From: Verrucomicrobiota bacterium | Lineage (GTDB): Bacteria > Verrucomicrobiota > Kiritimatiellia > JAAZAB01 | Length of the DNA: 36,372 bases | Assembly (NCBI GenBank): GCA_018898455.1 | Contig: JAHIJO010000051.1 | Span: forward strand, 1 to 36,372 | Direction: 5' to 3' | Part shown: in pieces, positions 16,250-28,100 of the stretch | Layout of the letters: every line of letters begins with the position of its first letter | Position numbering within the stretch: position 1 is the first letter of the stretch | Translations under genes and position numbers: made by a program | Notes under the pieces: generated by a model | Seen by the model: only the letters and a program-made list of their open reading frames with translations | Told to the model about the DNA's origin: nothing | The model's database searches: none

Positions 16250-16891
16250 TCATGCTCCTCCCGCCGCCGCTTTCAAACGTTGCTCCAGCACCGCCATCCC
16301 CGACCGGGTCACCAGCAAGGCAGAATACCGAACCAATTGATAAGGATGAATCTCCCTGGCCAGCGCAACCGCCACCTTGGGTATGTTGCGAACTGCCAGC
16401 GTCACTTTCCGGTCCGCCTTGTCCAGAACAATCAGAACCACGCCTGTCAAGTTCAATGTTTTCAACAAGGCCGTCATGGCCTTGGTTTTCGGCGCAGCCA
16501 GCGCCAATTCATCAATCACGCGGATGGCGCCCGACGCTACTTTTTCGCTTAAAGCCCGGCGAAACGCCAACCGGCTCACGTTACGGGGAACGTGTTTCGA
16601 ATAATCCCGCGGATGGGGACCGAACACGACGCCGCCGCCCCGCCAGATCGGCGACCGACGATACCCGGCCCGGGCGCGTCCCAGCCCCTTCTGGGCCCAA
16701 GGTTTGCGATTACTGCCGGCCACCTGAGCCTTGGTCAGCGTGGACGCAGTTCCCGCCCGCAGGCCTGCCTGAAAGGCGACGATCACCTCGTGCAACGCCT
16801 GTTTACCACGCTTTAATACCAACAGTTCATCGGCAATTTCCACATCGCCGACATTTTGGCCCTGACTATTCATCACCGGAATACGGCTCAT
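16250..16891 (-). CDS. rplD: 50S ribosomal protein L4
   Basis: L4 (uL4) threads a long loop into the exit tunnel and autoregulates the S10 operon in E. coli. The start at ATG 16891 overlaps the rplC stop (ATGA) and gives 213 residues beginning [18 protein letters not shown]. The loop region [20 protein letters not shown] followed by [13 protein letters not shown] is highly conserved. The frame runs 25 codons further upstream inside rplC without similarity. Confidence 0.95.
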   Translation of the reverse strand: MSRIPVMNSQGQNVGDVEIADELLVLKRGKQALHEVIVAFQAGLRAGTASTLTKAQVAGSNRKPWAQKGLGRARAGYRRSPIWRGGGVVFGPHPRDYSKHVPRNVSRLAFRRALSEKVASGAIRVIDELALAAPKTKAMTALLKTLNLTGVVLIVLDKADRKVTLAVRNIPKVAVALAREIHPYQLVRYSALLVTRSGMAVLEQRLKAAAGGA

Positions 16892-17526
16892 AATCGAGGG
16901 CTCACTTTCTTCAACGCTTTCTTGATCATGATCACGGACCCGGCATGACCGGGGACCGCCCCGCAAACCAGAATCACGTTATCCGGCGCCATGATTTTAA
17001 CCACCTTGAGATTCTGCTGGGTTATCCGGACGTTGCCCATGTGACCGGGCATGCGCTTCCCCTTGTGGATGCGCCCCGGCAGTTCACGGCATCCCACGGA
17101 TCCCACCCGCCGCTTGGAATGACCGCCATGGGTCATCACGCCGCCCCGCATACGATGGCGCCGCATAACACCCTGAAATCCCTTGCCCTTGGTCACCCCC
17201 GCCACGTCCACATACGCCACATCCTTGAACAACTCCACGGTGACGACGTCGCCTTCTTTACAGGCATCGTCCGGCTCCACCGCGAATTCCGCCAGGTAGC
17301 GCTTGGGCGCCACGTTAATTTTTTTAAACCGGCCGAGCGCCGGCTTGAGCATGCGTTTTTCGGACATGTCTTCGAACCCGAGCTGGACCGAATCATAGCC
17401 TTCTTTCGCCTTCCGCTTGCGCTGGACGACGACACAGGGACCGCATTCCAGCGCGGTCACCGGAATCTGGCGGCCCTGATCAAAGACACGCGTCATTCCT
17501 ATTTTTTTTCCGAGTATTCCCTGCAT
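16888..17526 (-). CDS. rplC: 50S ribosomal protein L3
   Basis: L3 (uL3) is an early assembly protein that reaches the peptidyl-transferase centre. The 212-residue protein starts MQGILGKKIGMTRVFDQGRQ and has the block GGVMTHGGHSKRRVGSVG followed by KGKRMPGHMGNVRITQQNL. It follows rpsJ by seven bases with a weak GAGTGAG site and is coupled to rplD. Confidence 0.96.
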   Translation of the reverse strand: MQGILGKKIGMTRVFDQGRQIPVTALECGPCVVVQRKRKAKEGYDSVQLGFEDMSEKRMLKPALGRFKKINVAPKRYLAEFAVEPDDACKEGDVVTVELFKDVAYVDVAGVTKGKGFQGVMRRHRMRGGVMTHGGHSKRRVGSVGCRELPGRIHKGKRMPGHMGNVRITQQNLKVVKIMAPDNVILVCGAVPGHAGSVIMIKKALKKVSPRL

Positions 17527-17533
17527 GACTCAC

Positions 17534-17842
17534 TCAAATCTTAATGGAGATATCTACGCCGGCCGGCAGATTCAGTTTTTTCAGCTCATCCACCGTCTTA
17601 GCGGTCGGCCCGATAATATCGAGCAATCGTTTATGGGTTCGGATTTCAAACTGGTCCATGGATTTCTTGTCGGCGTGCGGACTGCGATTGACGCAGAAAC
17701 TTTCGATCCGCGTTGGCAGGGGCGTTGGCCCCGCCACTCGGGCGCCGGTCCGTTTGGCGGTTTCCACAATTTCCAGCGCCGACTGATCCAAGACCCGAAA
17801 ATCGAACGACTTCAAACGTATACGTATGCGTTGTTCTTCCAT
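17534..17842 (-). CDS. rpsJ: 30S ribosomal protein S10
   Basis: S10 (uS10) works in the 30S head and, with NusB, in transcription antitermination. The 102 residues include [54 protein letters not shown] (conserved core) and the C-terminal AGVDISIKI. It follows fusA by seven bases, so the str and S10 clusters are fused here without a second tuf gene between them. Confidence 0.97.
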   Translation of the reverse strand: MEEQRIRIRLKSFDFRVLDQSALEIVETAKRTGARVAGPTPLPTRIESFCVNRSPHADKKSMDQFEIRTHKRLLDIIGPTAKTVDELKKLNLPAGVDISIKI

Positions 17843-17849
17843 GCTTTAA

Positions 17850-19982
17850 TCACCGACTTAAAATACGCTGCTGAATTTCCTCCGGAACGATTTCAAACAC
17901 CCGCGGTTCCATCGTGTAACCGGCCCGCCCGCGGGTCAGCGACCTGATCTTGGTCGTATACCCGAAGAGTTCTGCCAAGGGAACATCGGCACGGATAATC
18001 CGCAAGGGAGGCTGACTGGCGAGTTCCTTGACCTTGCCGCGGCGCGCATTGAGATCACCTAAAACATCACCCATATACTCGCTGGGCGTAAAAATTTCAA
18101 GCGCCATAATCGGCTCCAGTAAAACCGGCGCAGCATTCTGAACCGCCTCCCGGAAGGCCATGATGGCGGCGGTTCGAAATGCCACCTCCGTCGAATCCAC
18201 CGGATGCGCAACGGCGGCGCTCACCGCCACCCTGATATCCATCATGGCGAAATGCCCGAGCACACCCGTGACCATACCGTCGCGGATTCCTTCTTCCACC
18301 GCCGACCGGAAAATCGCCGGCAGCTGGATCGGCGACACCTTGAATTCGATTGGATTGCCTGATTGCCGGCCCGTTGGTTCCAAGTCCAGCCGGATTTTTC
18401 CAAACTGCCGCTTGCCGCCGATGTCCCGGTCAAATTCATACTCCCCCGTTCCCGGCCGGCTGATCGTTTCGCGGTAGGCGACCGTCGGCTCTCCCGTATT
18501 GGCCGCGACATGATATTCCCGCCAAATCCGGTCCCTGATAATTTCCAGATGAAGCTCCCCCATCCCATTGATCAGCGTCTGTCCCGTGTCGGCGTCCTTG
18601 GTCACGCAAAACGTCGGATCTTCGTCGCTCATCGCCTGCAACGCCTTGGTCAGCGCCTCGCGATCCGCCTGTGTTTTCGGCTCAACGGCCATGGCAACGA
18701 CCGGCTCCGGGAAACGAATCCGCTCCAGCACGATCGGCTTGTGTTCCAGGCAAAGCGTATCGCCGGTGGACACATCCTTCAGGCCGACGATCGCGCCGAT
18801 CTCCCCCGAGTACAGGGTTTCGATGTCGGCATGCTCGTCCGCGTGCATCAGCAGGATCCGCATGACGCGTTCCCGCTTGTTGGTTCTCGGGTTATACACG
18901 TTCTGTCCTTTTTTCAGACAGCCGGAATAGACTCGCACAAAGATCATCTTGCCCATGAAGGAATTATTCACCACTTTGAATGCCAGGCCGCTGAAGGGCT
19001 CAAAATCCCCCGTGGGCCGAGAAATCGCATCCTCGGTCTTTGGGTGAACCCCTTGGACCGGTGGTATATCGAGGGGCGAAGGCAGATAATCCACCACCGC
19101 ATCGATCAGGGGCTGAATCCCCTTGTTGCGCAAAGCAGCGCCGCAGAGGACCGGGATTATCTGCCGCCGACAGGTCGCGCGGCGCAGTCCCGCTTTCAAC
19201 ACCTCCGCGGGAACATCCGGATTATCCAGGTAGGCCACCAACACCTGTTCGTCGGCTTCGGCCACGCGCTCCACGAGTTCGGCGCGGGCGCGTTCAGCGG
19301 CCACGGCCAGATCTTCCGGAATGCGTCCTGTTTTTAAGCCGGCTCCCTGGTCTTCCTCATCAAAGGTTATGGCATTCATCGCCACCAGATCAATGACACC
19401 CTGAAAACTGTCTTCCACTCCCACGGGCAATTGGACCGACACAGCCGGCGCGTTCAACCGACGACGTATCTCCTTAAGAACCCTGTCAAAATCAGCTCCT
19501 ACCCGGTCCATCTTGTTGACAAAGGCCACCCGCGGCACACCGTACTTATCCGCCTGGCGCCAGACCGTCTCGGACTGGGGCTGAACTCCGCCCACGGCGC
19601 AAAACACGGCGACCGCACCGTCTAAAATACGGAGTGAGCGCTCCACCTCGGCAGTGAAATCAACATGACCGGGCGTATCAACAATATTGACCTGGCAATC
19701 CCGCCAGAAGCAAGTCGTGGCGGCGCTGGTGATGGTGATGCCACGCTCCTGTTCCTGGATCATCCAGTCCATTTTGGCGGTGCCCTCGTGAACCTCACCC
19801 ATTCTATGCAGACGGCCGGTGTAGAAGAGAATCCGCTCCGTGATCGTCGTCTTTCCGGCGTCAATATGCGCCATGATGCCGAAATTCCGGACCTGCTCCA
19901 GATTCCGGCGGCGCCCTTCCGCATTACGGACCACGGGTTTGTCCGCTGCTTGCTGTTTCTTCTCTTTCAATAATACCACCAT
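17850..19982 (-). CDS. fusA: Translation elongation factor G
   Basis: EF-G is the GTPase that drives ribosomal translocation. The 710-residue protein carries G1 AHIDAGKT (38-45), canonical switch I RGITI (80-84), G3 DTPGH (102-106) and G4 NKMD (156-159), followed by the later EF-G domains ([18 protein letters not shown], then the domain IV/V region). The N-terminus is about 20 residues longer than in E. coli (a Lys/Gln-rich segment before NFGIMAHID). No clear ribosome-binding site precedes the ATG at 19982, so the extension could be partly misassigned. Its location directly after rpsG identifies it as the housekeeping copy. Confidence 0.96.
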   Translation of the reverse strand: MVVLLKEKKQQAADKPVVRNAEGRRRNLEQVRNFGIMAHIDAGKTTITERILFYTGRLHRMGEVHEGTAKMDWMIQEQERGITITSAATTCFWRDCQVNIVDTPGHVDFTAEVERSLRILDGAVAVFCAVGGVQPQSETVWRQADKYGVPRVAFVNKMDRVGADFDRVLKEIRRRLNAPAVSVQLPVGVEDSFQGVIDLVAMNAITFDEEDQGAGLKTGRIPEDLAVAAERARAELVERVAEADEQVLVAYLDNPDVPAEVLKAGLRRATCRRQIIPVLCGAALRNKGIQPLIDAVVDYLPSPLDIPPVQGVHPKTEDAISRPTGDFEPFSGLAFKVVNNSFMGKMIFVRVYSGCLKKGQNVYNPRTNKRERVMRILLMHADEHADIETLYSGEIGAIVGLKDVSTGDTLCLEHKPIVLERIRFPEPVVAMAVEPKTQADREALTKALQAMSDEDPTFCVTKDADTGQTLINGMGELHLEIIRDRIWREYHVAANTGEPTVAYRETISRPGTGEYEFDRDIGGKRQFGKIRLDLEPTGRQSGNPIEFKVSPIQLPAIFRSAVEEGIRDGMVTGVLGHFAMMDIRVAVSAAVAHPVDSTEVAFRTAAIMAFREAVQNAAPVLLEPIMALEIFTPSEYMGDVLGDLNARRGKVKELASQPPLRIIRADVPLAELFGYTTKIRSLTRGRAGYTMEPRVFEIVPEEIQQRILSR

Positions 19983-20001
19983 AACACACTACCAGTCGAA
20001 A

Positions 20002-20472
20002 CTACCACTTGTAATGCGCAAACGCCTTGTTGGCCTGCGCCATCTTATGGGTATCATCCCGTTTCTTTACCGCATTTCCCTGATTCTTGAACGCATCCAG
20101 AATTTCCTGCCCCAGCGCCCGCCCCATCGGGACACCCTTCCGACCCCTTGAATACGAAATCAGCCAGCGCATGGCGAGCGCCAACTGCCGCTCATTGCTG
20201 ACCTCGACGGGCACCTGATAGGTCGCGCCGCCCACGCGCCGGGACCGCACTTCAACCTTCGGCTTGATGTTGTCAATCGCCCGCATCAGCACTTCCAGGG
20301 GATCCTCCTTGCTCTGCTCCTTAATAAACTCCAACATGCCGTACACAATCCCTTCGGCGATGGACTTGTTACCGCCGATCATGACGCTGTTGATCAGTCG
20401 CCCGACCAGCTTGTTGTTGAAATTCAAGTCAGGTTCGATTTCGCGAATTTCCGCTCTGTGCCTTCTGGCCAT
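20002..20472 (-). CDS. rpsG: 30S ribosomal protein S7
   Basis: S7 (uS7) nucleates the 30S head and contacts the E site. This 156-residue protein shows [40 protein letters not shown] and an ending [20 protein letters not shown], all typical. In E. coli it represses the str operon from a site between rpsL and rpsG; here that gap is only 8 bases, so that form of control is unlikely. Confidence 0.96.
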   Translation of the reverse strand: MARRHRAEIREIEPDLNFNNKLVGRLINSVMIGGNKSIAEGIVYGMLEFIKEQSKEDPLEVLMRAIDNIKPKVEVRSRRVGGATYQVPVEVSNERQLALAMRWLISYSRGRKGVPMGRALGQEILDAFKNQGNAVKKRDDTHKMAQANKAFAHYKW

Positions 20473-20480
20473 GCCTCACC

Positions 20481-20867
20481 TTACTCTTTTTCTTTTGCTT
20501 TCGGCTTCTTGACACCGTACATGGACCTGCTCCGTTTCCGGCCCTCGACTCCGACACTGTCCAGCGTACCCCGGACGATGTGGTACCGAACCCCGGACAG
20601 GTCCTTGACACGACCGCCGCGCACCAACACCATGCTGTGCTCCTGCAGGTTATGCCCCTCGCCGGGAATATAAGCCGTGACTTCCTCGCCATTGGTCAGG
20701 CGCACCCGCGCGACCTTTCGCAGAGCCGAATTCGGCTTCTTGGGTGTCAGGACACGCACCGCAATGCAAACGCCACGCCGTTGAGGACATCCGGTCAGCG
20801 CCGGAGATTTGCTCCGACACCGAACCGCGCGGCGTCCCAGTCGAACCAGTTGATTGATCGTCGGCAT
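20481..20867 (-). CDS. rpsL: 30S ribosomal protein S12
   Basis: S12 (uS12) shapes the decoding centre. From ATG 20867 ([18 protein letters not shown] and AAGG upstream) the protein is 128 residues and keeps E. coli numbering: K43, K44 in TPKKPNSA, K88 and D89 in GGRVKDL. Position 91, almost always proline in VKDLPGVRYH, is serine here (codon TCC). D89 is the residue methylthiolated by RimO in E. coli. The C-terminal tail is short and lysine-rich. The open frame extends 20 codons upstream without similarity. Confidence 0.95.
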   Translation of the reverse strand: MPTINQLVRLGRRAVRCRSKSPALTGCPQRRGVCIAVRVLTPKKPNSALRKVARVRLTNGEEVTAYIPGEGHNLQEHSMVLVRGGRVKDLSGVRYHIVRGTLDSVGVEGRKRSRSMYGVKKPKAKEKE

Positions 20868-20929
20868 TGGCCTTATGTCCTCCCTCAAAAAAACATGAAC
20901 AGTAACAACTCGATTCCGCTTGTGCAATG

Positions 20930-23900
20930 CTAATTTAACAGCTTTGACAACTTATCCCCCGGCTCGGTTGCCGCCGCGAGCGGATCTTCCGGAATGGGCG
21001 CACCCATCGGCACAAGTTTGATAAACTTATTGGCGGGGAAACCAACACCCGCCGGAATCAGATGCCCCATGATAACATTTTCTTTAAACCCTAAAAGCTT
21101 GTCCGCTTTACCGAGAATGGCCGCTTCGGTCAACACGCGCGTCGTGTCCTGGAATGACGCCGCCGAAATAAAACTTTCCGTCTCCAGCGAGGATTTCGTG
21201 ACACCGAGCAGAGCCGGCGCCGCTTCCGCCGGACGCTTGCCTTCGGCCTTCGCTTTCTGGTTCATCTCCTGAAACCGGTTTTTATCCACCAGCTCACCCC
21301 ACATGAATTCGGTTTCTCCGGAATCCGTGATCCGCACTTTTCGCAGCATCTGGCGGACGATCACCTCGATATGCTTGTCGTTGATTTCAACGCCCTGCAG
21401 GCGATAGACCTCCTGGACTTCATTGACCAGGTATTCCTGCAACATCTGTGGCCCACAGACTTCCAAAATTTCCTGCGGCACGATCGGTCCTTCCGTGAGC
21501 GGTTCCCCCTTCTCCACATAATCGCCCTTGAACACGATGATATGTTTGCCGAGCCGGACAATGTGCTCCTCTTCGTCACCGGTCGTGGCATCCCGAACGA
21601 TGAGCCGGCGCCCGCCGCGCTGAATACCGCCAAAATCCACAATCCCGGCGATCTTGGAAATTTCCGCGGCATCCTTCGGACGGCGCGCCTCAAACAACTC
21701 GGCCACCCGGGGCAGACCGCCGGTGATATCGCGGGTCTTCGCTTCCTTGCGGGGCGTCTTGGCCAGAACCGATCCGGCCTGAATCGCGCTCCCTTTGGTG
21801 ACCACCACATGCGCGCCTGACGGAATGCTGTAACTGCCCAGCACGGCGCTCGTGTTCGCATCCTTGATTAGAATCTGAGGATGAATATCTTCACGGTAAT
21901 CCAGGATGACGATGCCCTTGAGCCCGGTCGCAGCGTCCACTTCGACTTTCATGGATACATTTTCAACGAAATCGCGGAATTGCACCACCCCGCTTTGCTC
22001 GGTAATGATCGGCACGCTATGCGGTTCCCATTTGGCAAAGATATGGCCCTTGGACACCAAGCCGCCATTGGGCACGAAAATCATAGCGCCCACCACCAGA
22101 CGATGTTGTTCCAATTCCTGGCCGTCTTTATTGGTAATGACGACCGAGGCATTCTTATTCAATACAATCTGATTACCCATTGCATCCATTACCACCCGCG
22201 CATCCCGGTAATGGACAATCCCGTTATTTTTGGCCACCAACTGCGGCTGAATCGCCCGGGAGCTGGCGGCGCCGCCGATGTGGAACGTCCGCATGGTAAG
22301 CTGGGTGCCCGGCTCGCCGATAGACTGTGCGGCGATAATACCGACAGCGGTGCCCAGTTCCACGGGCCGATCGGTCGTCAGGTCTCGGCCGTAGCATTTA
22401 GCGCAGGCGCCGTGCCGCGATTCGCAGGTCAGCACACTGCGGATTTTTATCATATCGATGCCTGTTTTCTCGATGCGTGCGGCATCATCCTCGGAAATAT
22501 CATGCCGGGCGGCCACGAGGATACCCGGCCCCCTCGGATCCCGGATATCATCGAGCGCCGTACGGCCAATGATCCGCATGCTCAAGGGGATTTCCACGCC
22601 GCCGCTGATGGAGCTGATCTCGATACCGTTCAGGGTGTTGCAATCCTGCTCGGTGATAATCACGTCCTGAGCCACATCCACAAGCTTGCGGGTCAGGTAC
22701 CCGGCATCGGCGGTTTTCAGGGCCGTGTCGGCCAGTCCCTTGCGGGCCCCGTGGGTGCTGATAAAGTATTCCAGCACGCTGAGCCCCTGGCGGAAATTCG
22801 AGATGATCGGCTGTTCGATGATTTCTCCTGAAGGCTTCGCCATCAAGCCGCGCATCCCGGCAAGCTGGCGAATCTGCTGACGGCTTCCGCGGGCGCCGGA
22901 ATCAACCATCATGAACAGCGGATTAGGCAGGGCAGATCCCCTGTTTTTCTTGATGGCTTCAAACATCGTGCTCGCGGTCTCGTCTGTCGCGCGGGTCCAA
23001 ACATCGATAATCTTGTTGTAGCGCTCGCCGTCGGTGATTACGCCTTTGCGATATTGTTTTTCAACATCCGCAATCTGTTCCCGGGCGCCGGCGATAATCT
23101 GGGTCTTTTCATCCGGCGTGATCATGTCCACCAGCCCGATGGAGATGCCCGTCAGCGTGGCGTGCTCAAAACCAAGAGTCTTGAGCTGGTCCAGCATGCC
23201 GACGGTTTCCGCATGACCGGACACGTGATAACATCGCCAGATAATGGTACTGAGAAGCTTCTTGGTGACCGTGTCATTGATAAAGCCCACCAAGTGCGGG
23301 AACACCTGATTGAAAAATACACGGCCCACTGTCGTCGTGATCACACGCTGATCGGCACTCCCGTAAACCGTCTGATGCAGATAATCCGGATTGCGTATCC
23401 GGATGGGGGTATGCACCTTGACATCGCCCATATCATAGGCAAACTTCACCTCGTCGGCGTTCGCGAAGATCGGCCAGTGATCCTGGCCCGGCTTGGACTC
23501 GCCCTTAACCGCGTTCGGATTCATGGTCAGGTAATAGATCCCAAGGGCAATGTCCTGGGTCGGCGTCATAACCGGCTTGCCGCTGGAGGGTGAAAATAGA
23601 TTATTGGAAGACAACATCAGCATCCGGGACTCCAGCTGGGCCTCAATGGAAAGCGGGATATGCACCGCCATCTGATCACCGTCAAAGTCCGCGTTGAAGG
23701 CCGTGCAAACCAGCGGATGAATCTGAATCGCATCGCCCTCGATGAGCACCGGCTCAAAAGATTGAATGCTCAGACGATGCAGAGTCGGGGCGCGATTGAG
23801 CATGACGGTCTTACCCTTGATGACTTCGTCCAGCGCATCCCAGACCTCATCGCACTGGCTTTCAATCAACTTCTTGGCGCCGCGAACCGTATGCACGATG

Positions 23901-25069
23901 CCTTTTTGTTTCAGCTTGCGGATAATAAACGGCTCGAACAGAACCAGTGCCATTTTCTTGGGCAACCCGCACTGCCACAACGATAATTCGGGGCCCACCA
24001 CGATCACGGAGCGGCCGGAATAATCAACGCGCTTACCCAGCAGGTTCTGACGAAATCGTCCCTGCTTACCCTTGAGCATGTCGCTGAGCGACTTAAGCGG
24101 CCGGTTCCCGGAGCCCACGACCGGCCGGCCATGCCGCCCGTTGTCCATCAAGGCATCCACCGCTTCCTGGAGCATTCGCTTCTCGTTGCGGATGATCACA
24201 TCCGGCGTCTTCAGCATCAGGAGATTCTTCAGCCGGTTGTTGCGGTTAATCACCCGCCGATAAAGATCGTTTAAATCGGAAGTGGCAAAACGACCGCCTT
24301 CAAGAGGAACCAGGGGCCGAAGATCCGGCGGAATCACCGGCAGGACTTCAAGAATCATCCATTCGGGACGCATGGTGTTCAGGCGCAGACTTTCGATGAT
24401 CTTCATCCGCTTGGCCAGTTTCTTGCGCGTCTGCTTGCTTCGCGTTGTGGCCATCTGCGATTCCAGGCTGGACATAATTTCCTTCATGTCCATTTTCTTC
24501 ATCAAATCGCGCAGGGCCTCGGCGCCGATCTTGGCGACAAACTCATCGGGGTATTTCTCCTGGGCCTCCCGATATTCCTCCTCCTTGAGAACCTGTTTTT
24601 CACCCAACGGAGTCTTCCCAGGATCGATCACAATGTAATCCTCATAATAGAGGATGCGTTCCAGCACGCGGGCGGAGAGATCGAGCACAAGTCCCAGCCG
24701 GCTCGGCGTGCACTTGAAGAACCAGATATGGGAAACCGGGACAGCCAACTCAATATGCCCGAGGCGCTCCCGACGTACGCGGGACAAGGTGACTTCCATG
24801 CCACAGCGGTCGCAGATGACCCCCTTATGCTTGATCCGCTTGTATTTGCCGCAACTGCACTCCCAATCCCGCTGAGGACCAAAAATCCGTTCGCAGAACA
24901 GACCGCCCCGCTCCGGCTTGTAGGTGCGGTAATTGATTGTTTCCGGATTCTTCACTTCCCCAAAACTCCACGAGCGGATCGTCTCGGGGGAAGCTAAGCC
25001 AATGCTGACCATGTCAAAATCGGCCCGCTTACCGCTATCAGGATTCCGTTTGGAGTAAATCGTATCCAC
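20930..25069 (-). CDS. rpoC: DNA-directed RNA polymerase subunit beta'
   Basis: RpoC forms one jaw of RNA polymerase and holds the catalytic magnesium. With the GTG at 25069 the protein has 1379 residues. The first zinc site uses C71, C73, C86 and C89, the active-site NADFDGD lies at 459-465, and the second zinc site is in the [15 protein letters not shown] region. The trigger-loop area ([11 protein letters not shown]) and the C-terminal block ([16 protein letters not shown]) are intact. I prefer GTG 25069 because AGGAGG lies five bases upstream; a TTG one codon earlier is too close to it. The gene follows rpoB after a short gap. Confidence 0.97.
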   Translation of the reverse strand: MDTIYSKRNPDSGKRADFDMVSIGLASPETIRSWSFGEVKNPETINYRTYKPERGGLFCERIFGPQRDWECSCGKYKRIKHKGVICDRCGMEVTLSRVRRERLGHIELAVPVSHIWFFKCTPSRLGLVLDLSARVLERILYYEDYIVIDPGKTPLGEKQVLKEEEYREAQEKYPDEFVAKIGAEALRDLMKKMDMKEIMSSLESQMATTRSKQTRKKLAKRMKIIESLRLNTMRPEWMILEVLPVIPPDLRPLVPLEGGRFATSDLNDLYRRVINRNNRLKNLLMLKTPDVIIRNEKRMLQEAVDALMDNGRHGRPVVGSGNRPLKSLSDMLKGKQGRFRQNLLGKRVDYSGRSVIVVGPELSLWQCGLPKKMALVLFEPFIIRKLKQKGIVHTVRGAKKLIESQCDEVWDALDEVIKGKTVMLNRAPTLHRLSIQSFEPVLIEGDAIQIHPLVCTAFNADFDGDQMAVHIPLSIEAQLESRMLMLSSNNLFSPSSGKPVMTPTQDIALGIYYLTMNPNAVKGESKPGQDHWPIFANADEVKFAYDMGDVKVHTPIRIRNPDYLHQTVYGSADQRVITTTVGRVFFNQVFPHLVGFINDTVTKKLLSTIIWRCYHVSGHAETVGMLDQLKTLGFEHATLTGISIGLVDMITPDEKTQIIAGAREQIADVEKQYRKGVITDGERYNKIIDVWTRATDETASTMFEAIKKNRGSALPNPLFMMVDSGARGSRQQIRQLAGMRGLMAKPSGEIIEQPIISNFRQGLSVLEYFISTHGARKGLADTALKTADAGYLTRKLVDVAQDVIITEQDCNTLNGIEISSISGGVEIPLSMRIIGRTALDDIRDPRGPGILVAARHDISEDDAARIEKTGIDMIKIRSVLTCESRHGACAKCYGRDLTTDRPVELGTAVGIIAAQSIGEPGTQLTMRTFHIGGAASSRAIQPQLVAKNNGIVHYRDARVVMDAMGNQIVLNKNASVVITNKDGQELEQHRLVVGAMIFVPNGGLVSKGHIFAKWEPHSVPIITEQSGVVQFRDFVENVSMKVEVDAATGLKGIVILDYREDIHPQILIKDANTSAVLGSYSIPSGAHVVVTKGSAIQAGSVLAKTPRKEAKTRDITGGLPRVAELFEARRPKDAAEISKIAGIVDFGGIQRGGRRLIVRDATTGDEEEHIVRLGKHIIVFKGDYVEKGEPLTEGPIVPQEILEVCGPQMLQEYLVNEVQEVYRLQGVEINDKHIEVIVRQMLRKVRITDSGETEFMWGELVDKNRFQEMNQKAKAEGKRPAEAAPALLGVTKSSLETESFISAASFQDTTRVLTEAAILGKADKLLGFKENVIMGHLIPAGVGFPANKFIKLVPMGAPIPEDPLAAATEPGDKLSKLLN

Positions 25070-25107
25070 CAATGCCTCCTGTCATTCCGCTGAGTCGTTC
25101 ATGTTCG

Positions 25108-28100
25108 TCACAATACGGCAGTCGTCTTGCTGGTCGCGTCCAATCGGACATCCAGTCCCAGACTCTGCATTTCCTTGATCAATACATTAAAGGATTCCGG
25201 CATGCCCGGTTCGATGACATTCTCGCCTTTAACGATCGACTCGTAGATGCGCGTACGGCCAGCAACGTCGTCGCTCTTCACCGTCAGAATTTCCTGCAGG
25301 GCGTATGCCGCAGAATAAGCTTCCAAGGCCCACACTTCCATTTCTCCAAAACGCTGGCCGCCATACTGGGCCTTGCCGCCCAACGGTTGTTGCGTGACCA
25401 GCGAATAAGGCCCCACGGCGCGCGCATGAATCTTATCGCTGACAAGGTGATGCAGCTTAAGGATGTAAATTATGCCGACCGACACCGATTGCTCAAACGG
25501 CTCGCCGGTCCGACCGTCAAAAAGCTGGATTTTTCCTGTTTCCGGCAATTGCGCCTTCTTGGCCAGCCCTATAATCTTTTGTTCTGAAATACCGTCAAAA
25601 ATCGGCGTGGTTACATAGAGATCAAGTTTCTGGCAGATCCACTGCAAATGCGTTTCCAGCAATTGCCCCACGTTCATGCGTGACGGCACTCCCAGCGGAT
25701 TGAGCACAATATCCACGTGGGTCCCGTCCGGCAGGAAGGGCATATCTTCATCCTTGACAATGCGCGCCACCACGCCTTTGTTCCCGTGCCGCCCCGCCAG
25801 TTTGTCACCAACCTCCAGCCGTTTCTTACTGGCAATATACACCTTCACCTGCTTGATGACCCCGTCATCCACATTGTCGCCGCTTGATAGCCGATCCACG
25901 GATCGTTCCCGCTCGATTTCAATTTCGGAAAATTTGCTCTTGTATTCGTTGATGATCCCCTGGATTTTGACCTGAATCGGACTGGGATCAATTTCGATAT
26001 GTTCACTGACCATGGCCAGTTTACGGAGCAGGGTTTTCGTAATCTTGCGATTCGCCGGAATGATGATTTCCCCGGTCTCTCCGTTGAGGACATCCAACGG
26101 GATTTTCTCCCCCAGAAGCACGTTGCTCAGGGCTTCCGTCAGAACTTCGGTCAACTGCAGTTTCTTGCTCTTATAGTCTTCCTCGATCTGTTTGGCCTGC
26201 TGACGGCGCTCGCGGGCCGAGAGATTCTCGCGGCTGATGTTCTTCTGGGCCGACACGTTAACGTCCATCACGATTCCGTAGGTTCCGCTGGGCACGGTCA
26301 GGGACGTGTCCCGGACATCGGCCGCCTTCTCTCCGAAAATGGCGCGCAACAGGCGCTCCTCCGGCGCTAATTCAGTTTCACTCTTGGGCGTGACTTTGCC
26401 CACGAGAATGTCTCCGGGCTTAACATAGGCGCCAATGCGGATCACGCCATCCGTGCCCAGATTTCGGAGCGCGTCCTCACCGACGTTCGGAATATCGCGG
26501 GTAATCTCCTCAGGTCCCAGCTTCGTGTCGCGGGCGCTGGATTCGAACTTTTCGATATGGACTGAAGTGAACATATCCTCGCGGACCACGTGTTCACTGA
26601 GTAGAATAGCGTCCTCAAAGTTATAACCGCACCACGGCATGAAGGCGACAAGGACGTTGCGGCCAAGGGCCAGTTCCCCGCCCGCCGTATTGGGACCATC
26701 CGCCAGAATCATCCCCGGAGTGACCCGCTGGCCAACCTTAACGATTGGTTTCTGATTGATGCATGTTCCCGCATTGGACCGCAAAAATTTGCGCAGCACG
26801 TACTCCTGAACCTGGGCGCAGTCCTTGCTCCCCTTCTTGGGCAGCTTGCCATCGGGCGTGACAAGGATCTTGCTTGCCGACACATAGGCCACTTTGCCGG
26901 AAGCGGTGGCCGCCATCATGCAGCGGGAATCTTCCGCCACTTTCTTCTCCAACCCGGTCACCACGTAGGGCGCTTCGGACCGGAGCAGCGGAACGGCCTG
27001 CCGCATCATGTTGGATCCCATGAGCGCGCGATTCGCATCGTCGTGCTCCAGGAAGGGAATCAAACCGGCGGCAACGCTGACCACCTGTTTCGGCGAGGCA
27101 TCCATATACTGTACCGTTTCCTTGGGCTTTTCCAGGAAATCGCCCCGGTAACGAACCGAGACGACAGCGCCTGTAAAGCGACGCTTTTCATCCAATGGCG
27201 CATTGGCCTGGGCGATGATAAAATTTTCTTCTTCATCGGCCGGTAAATATTTCACCTCATCCGTCACGCAGCCGTCCACAACCTTCAGGTACGGAGTCTC
27301 GAGAAAGCCGAATTCATTGACCCGCGCATACGTGCCCAGGGAGGAAATCAGTCCGATGTTCGGGCCTTCCGGCGTCTCAATGGGACAGATACGTCCATAA
27401 TGACTGCTGTGCACGTCACGGACTTCAAACCCGGCCCGTTCCCGGCTCAGACCGCCGGGTCCCAGCGCGCTCAGCCGCCGCTTATGCGTCAGTTCGGAGA
27501 GCGGGTTCGTTTGATCCATGAACTGGCTCAACTGACTCCGGGCAAAGAAATCCTGAACGGACGCCGACAGAGATTTGGGATTAATCAAACGCTGGGGCGT
27601 GATTTTTTCCACCGTGGAATCAATGAACACCATCCGTTCCCGCAGGGTCTTTTGTGTGCGGGCCAGACCCAGACGGCATTGGTTTTCCACCAGTTCGCCC
27701 ACGGTCCGCAGGCGCCGACTGCCCAGATGATCAATGTCATCCACCATGCCCTTGCCCCGCGACAGATTGATGAGATAGCGGAGGGCCTCGATCACATCCT
27801 CGTTGTCCAGTGCCCGCAGATCCTTGTCCTTTTTCAATCCAAGCTTCTGGTTGATCTTGTAGCGCCCCACCCGGCCCAAATCAAAGCGGCGGGGATCAAA
27901 AAACAGGTTTTTTAGCATCAGGCGGGCATTGTTCACCGTCGGCGGATCGCCAGGACGAAGCTTCTTGAAAATCTCCTTGAGAGCGTCCTCTTCCGAATGG
28001 GTAGTATCCTTCTGAACATTGCGCAGGAATGTCCCTTCATCCCAGGATACATCAACCACATCGACCGCATTGAACTTGGCCACCTGCATCTGTTTAAGCA

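Noticed and set aside
15793-16893. Long plus-strand frame opposite rplB, rplW and rplD (about 366 codons)
   Set aside because: It lies wholly opposite conserved ribosomal protein genes, is rich in Pro/Arg/Ser and shows no domain; it is a product of codon bias on the other strand.
18363-19337. Plus-strand frame opposite fusA (about 324 codons)
   Set aside because: Shadow of EF-G coding; no recognisable motif and no ribosome-binding site.
21881-22831. Plus-strand frame opposite rpoC (about 316 codons)
   Set aside because: Shadow of the beta' gene; no recognisable motif.
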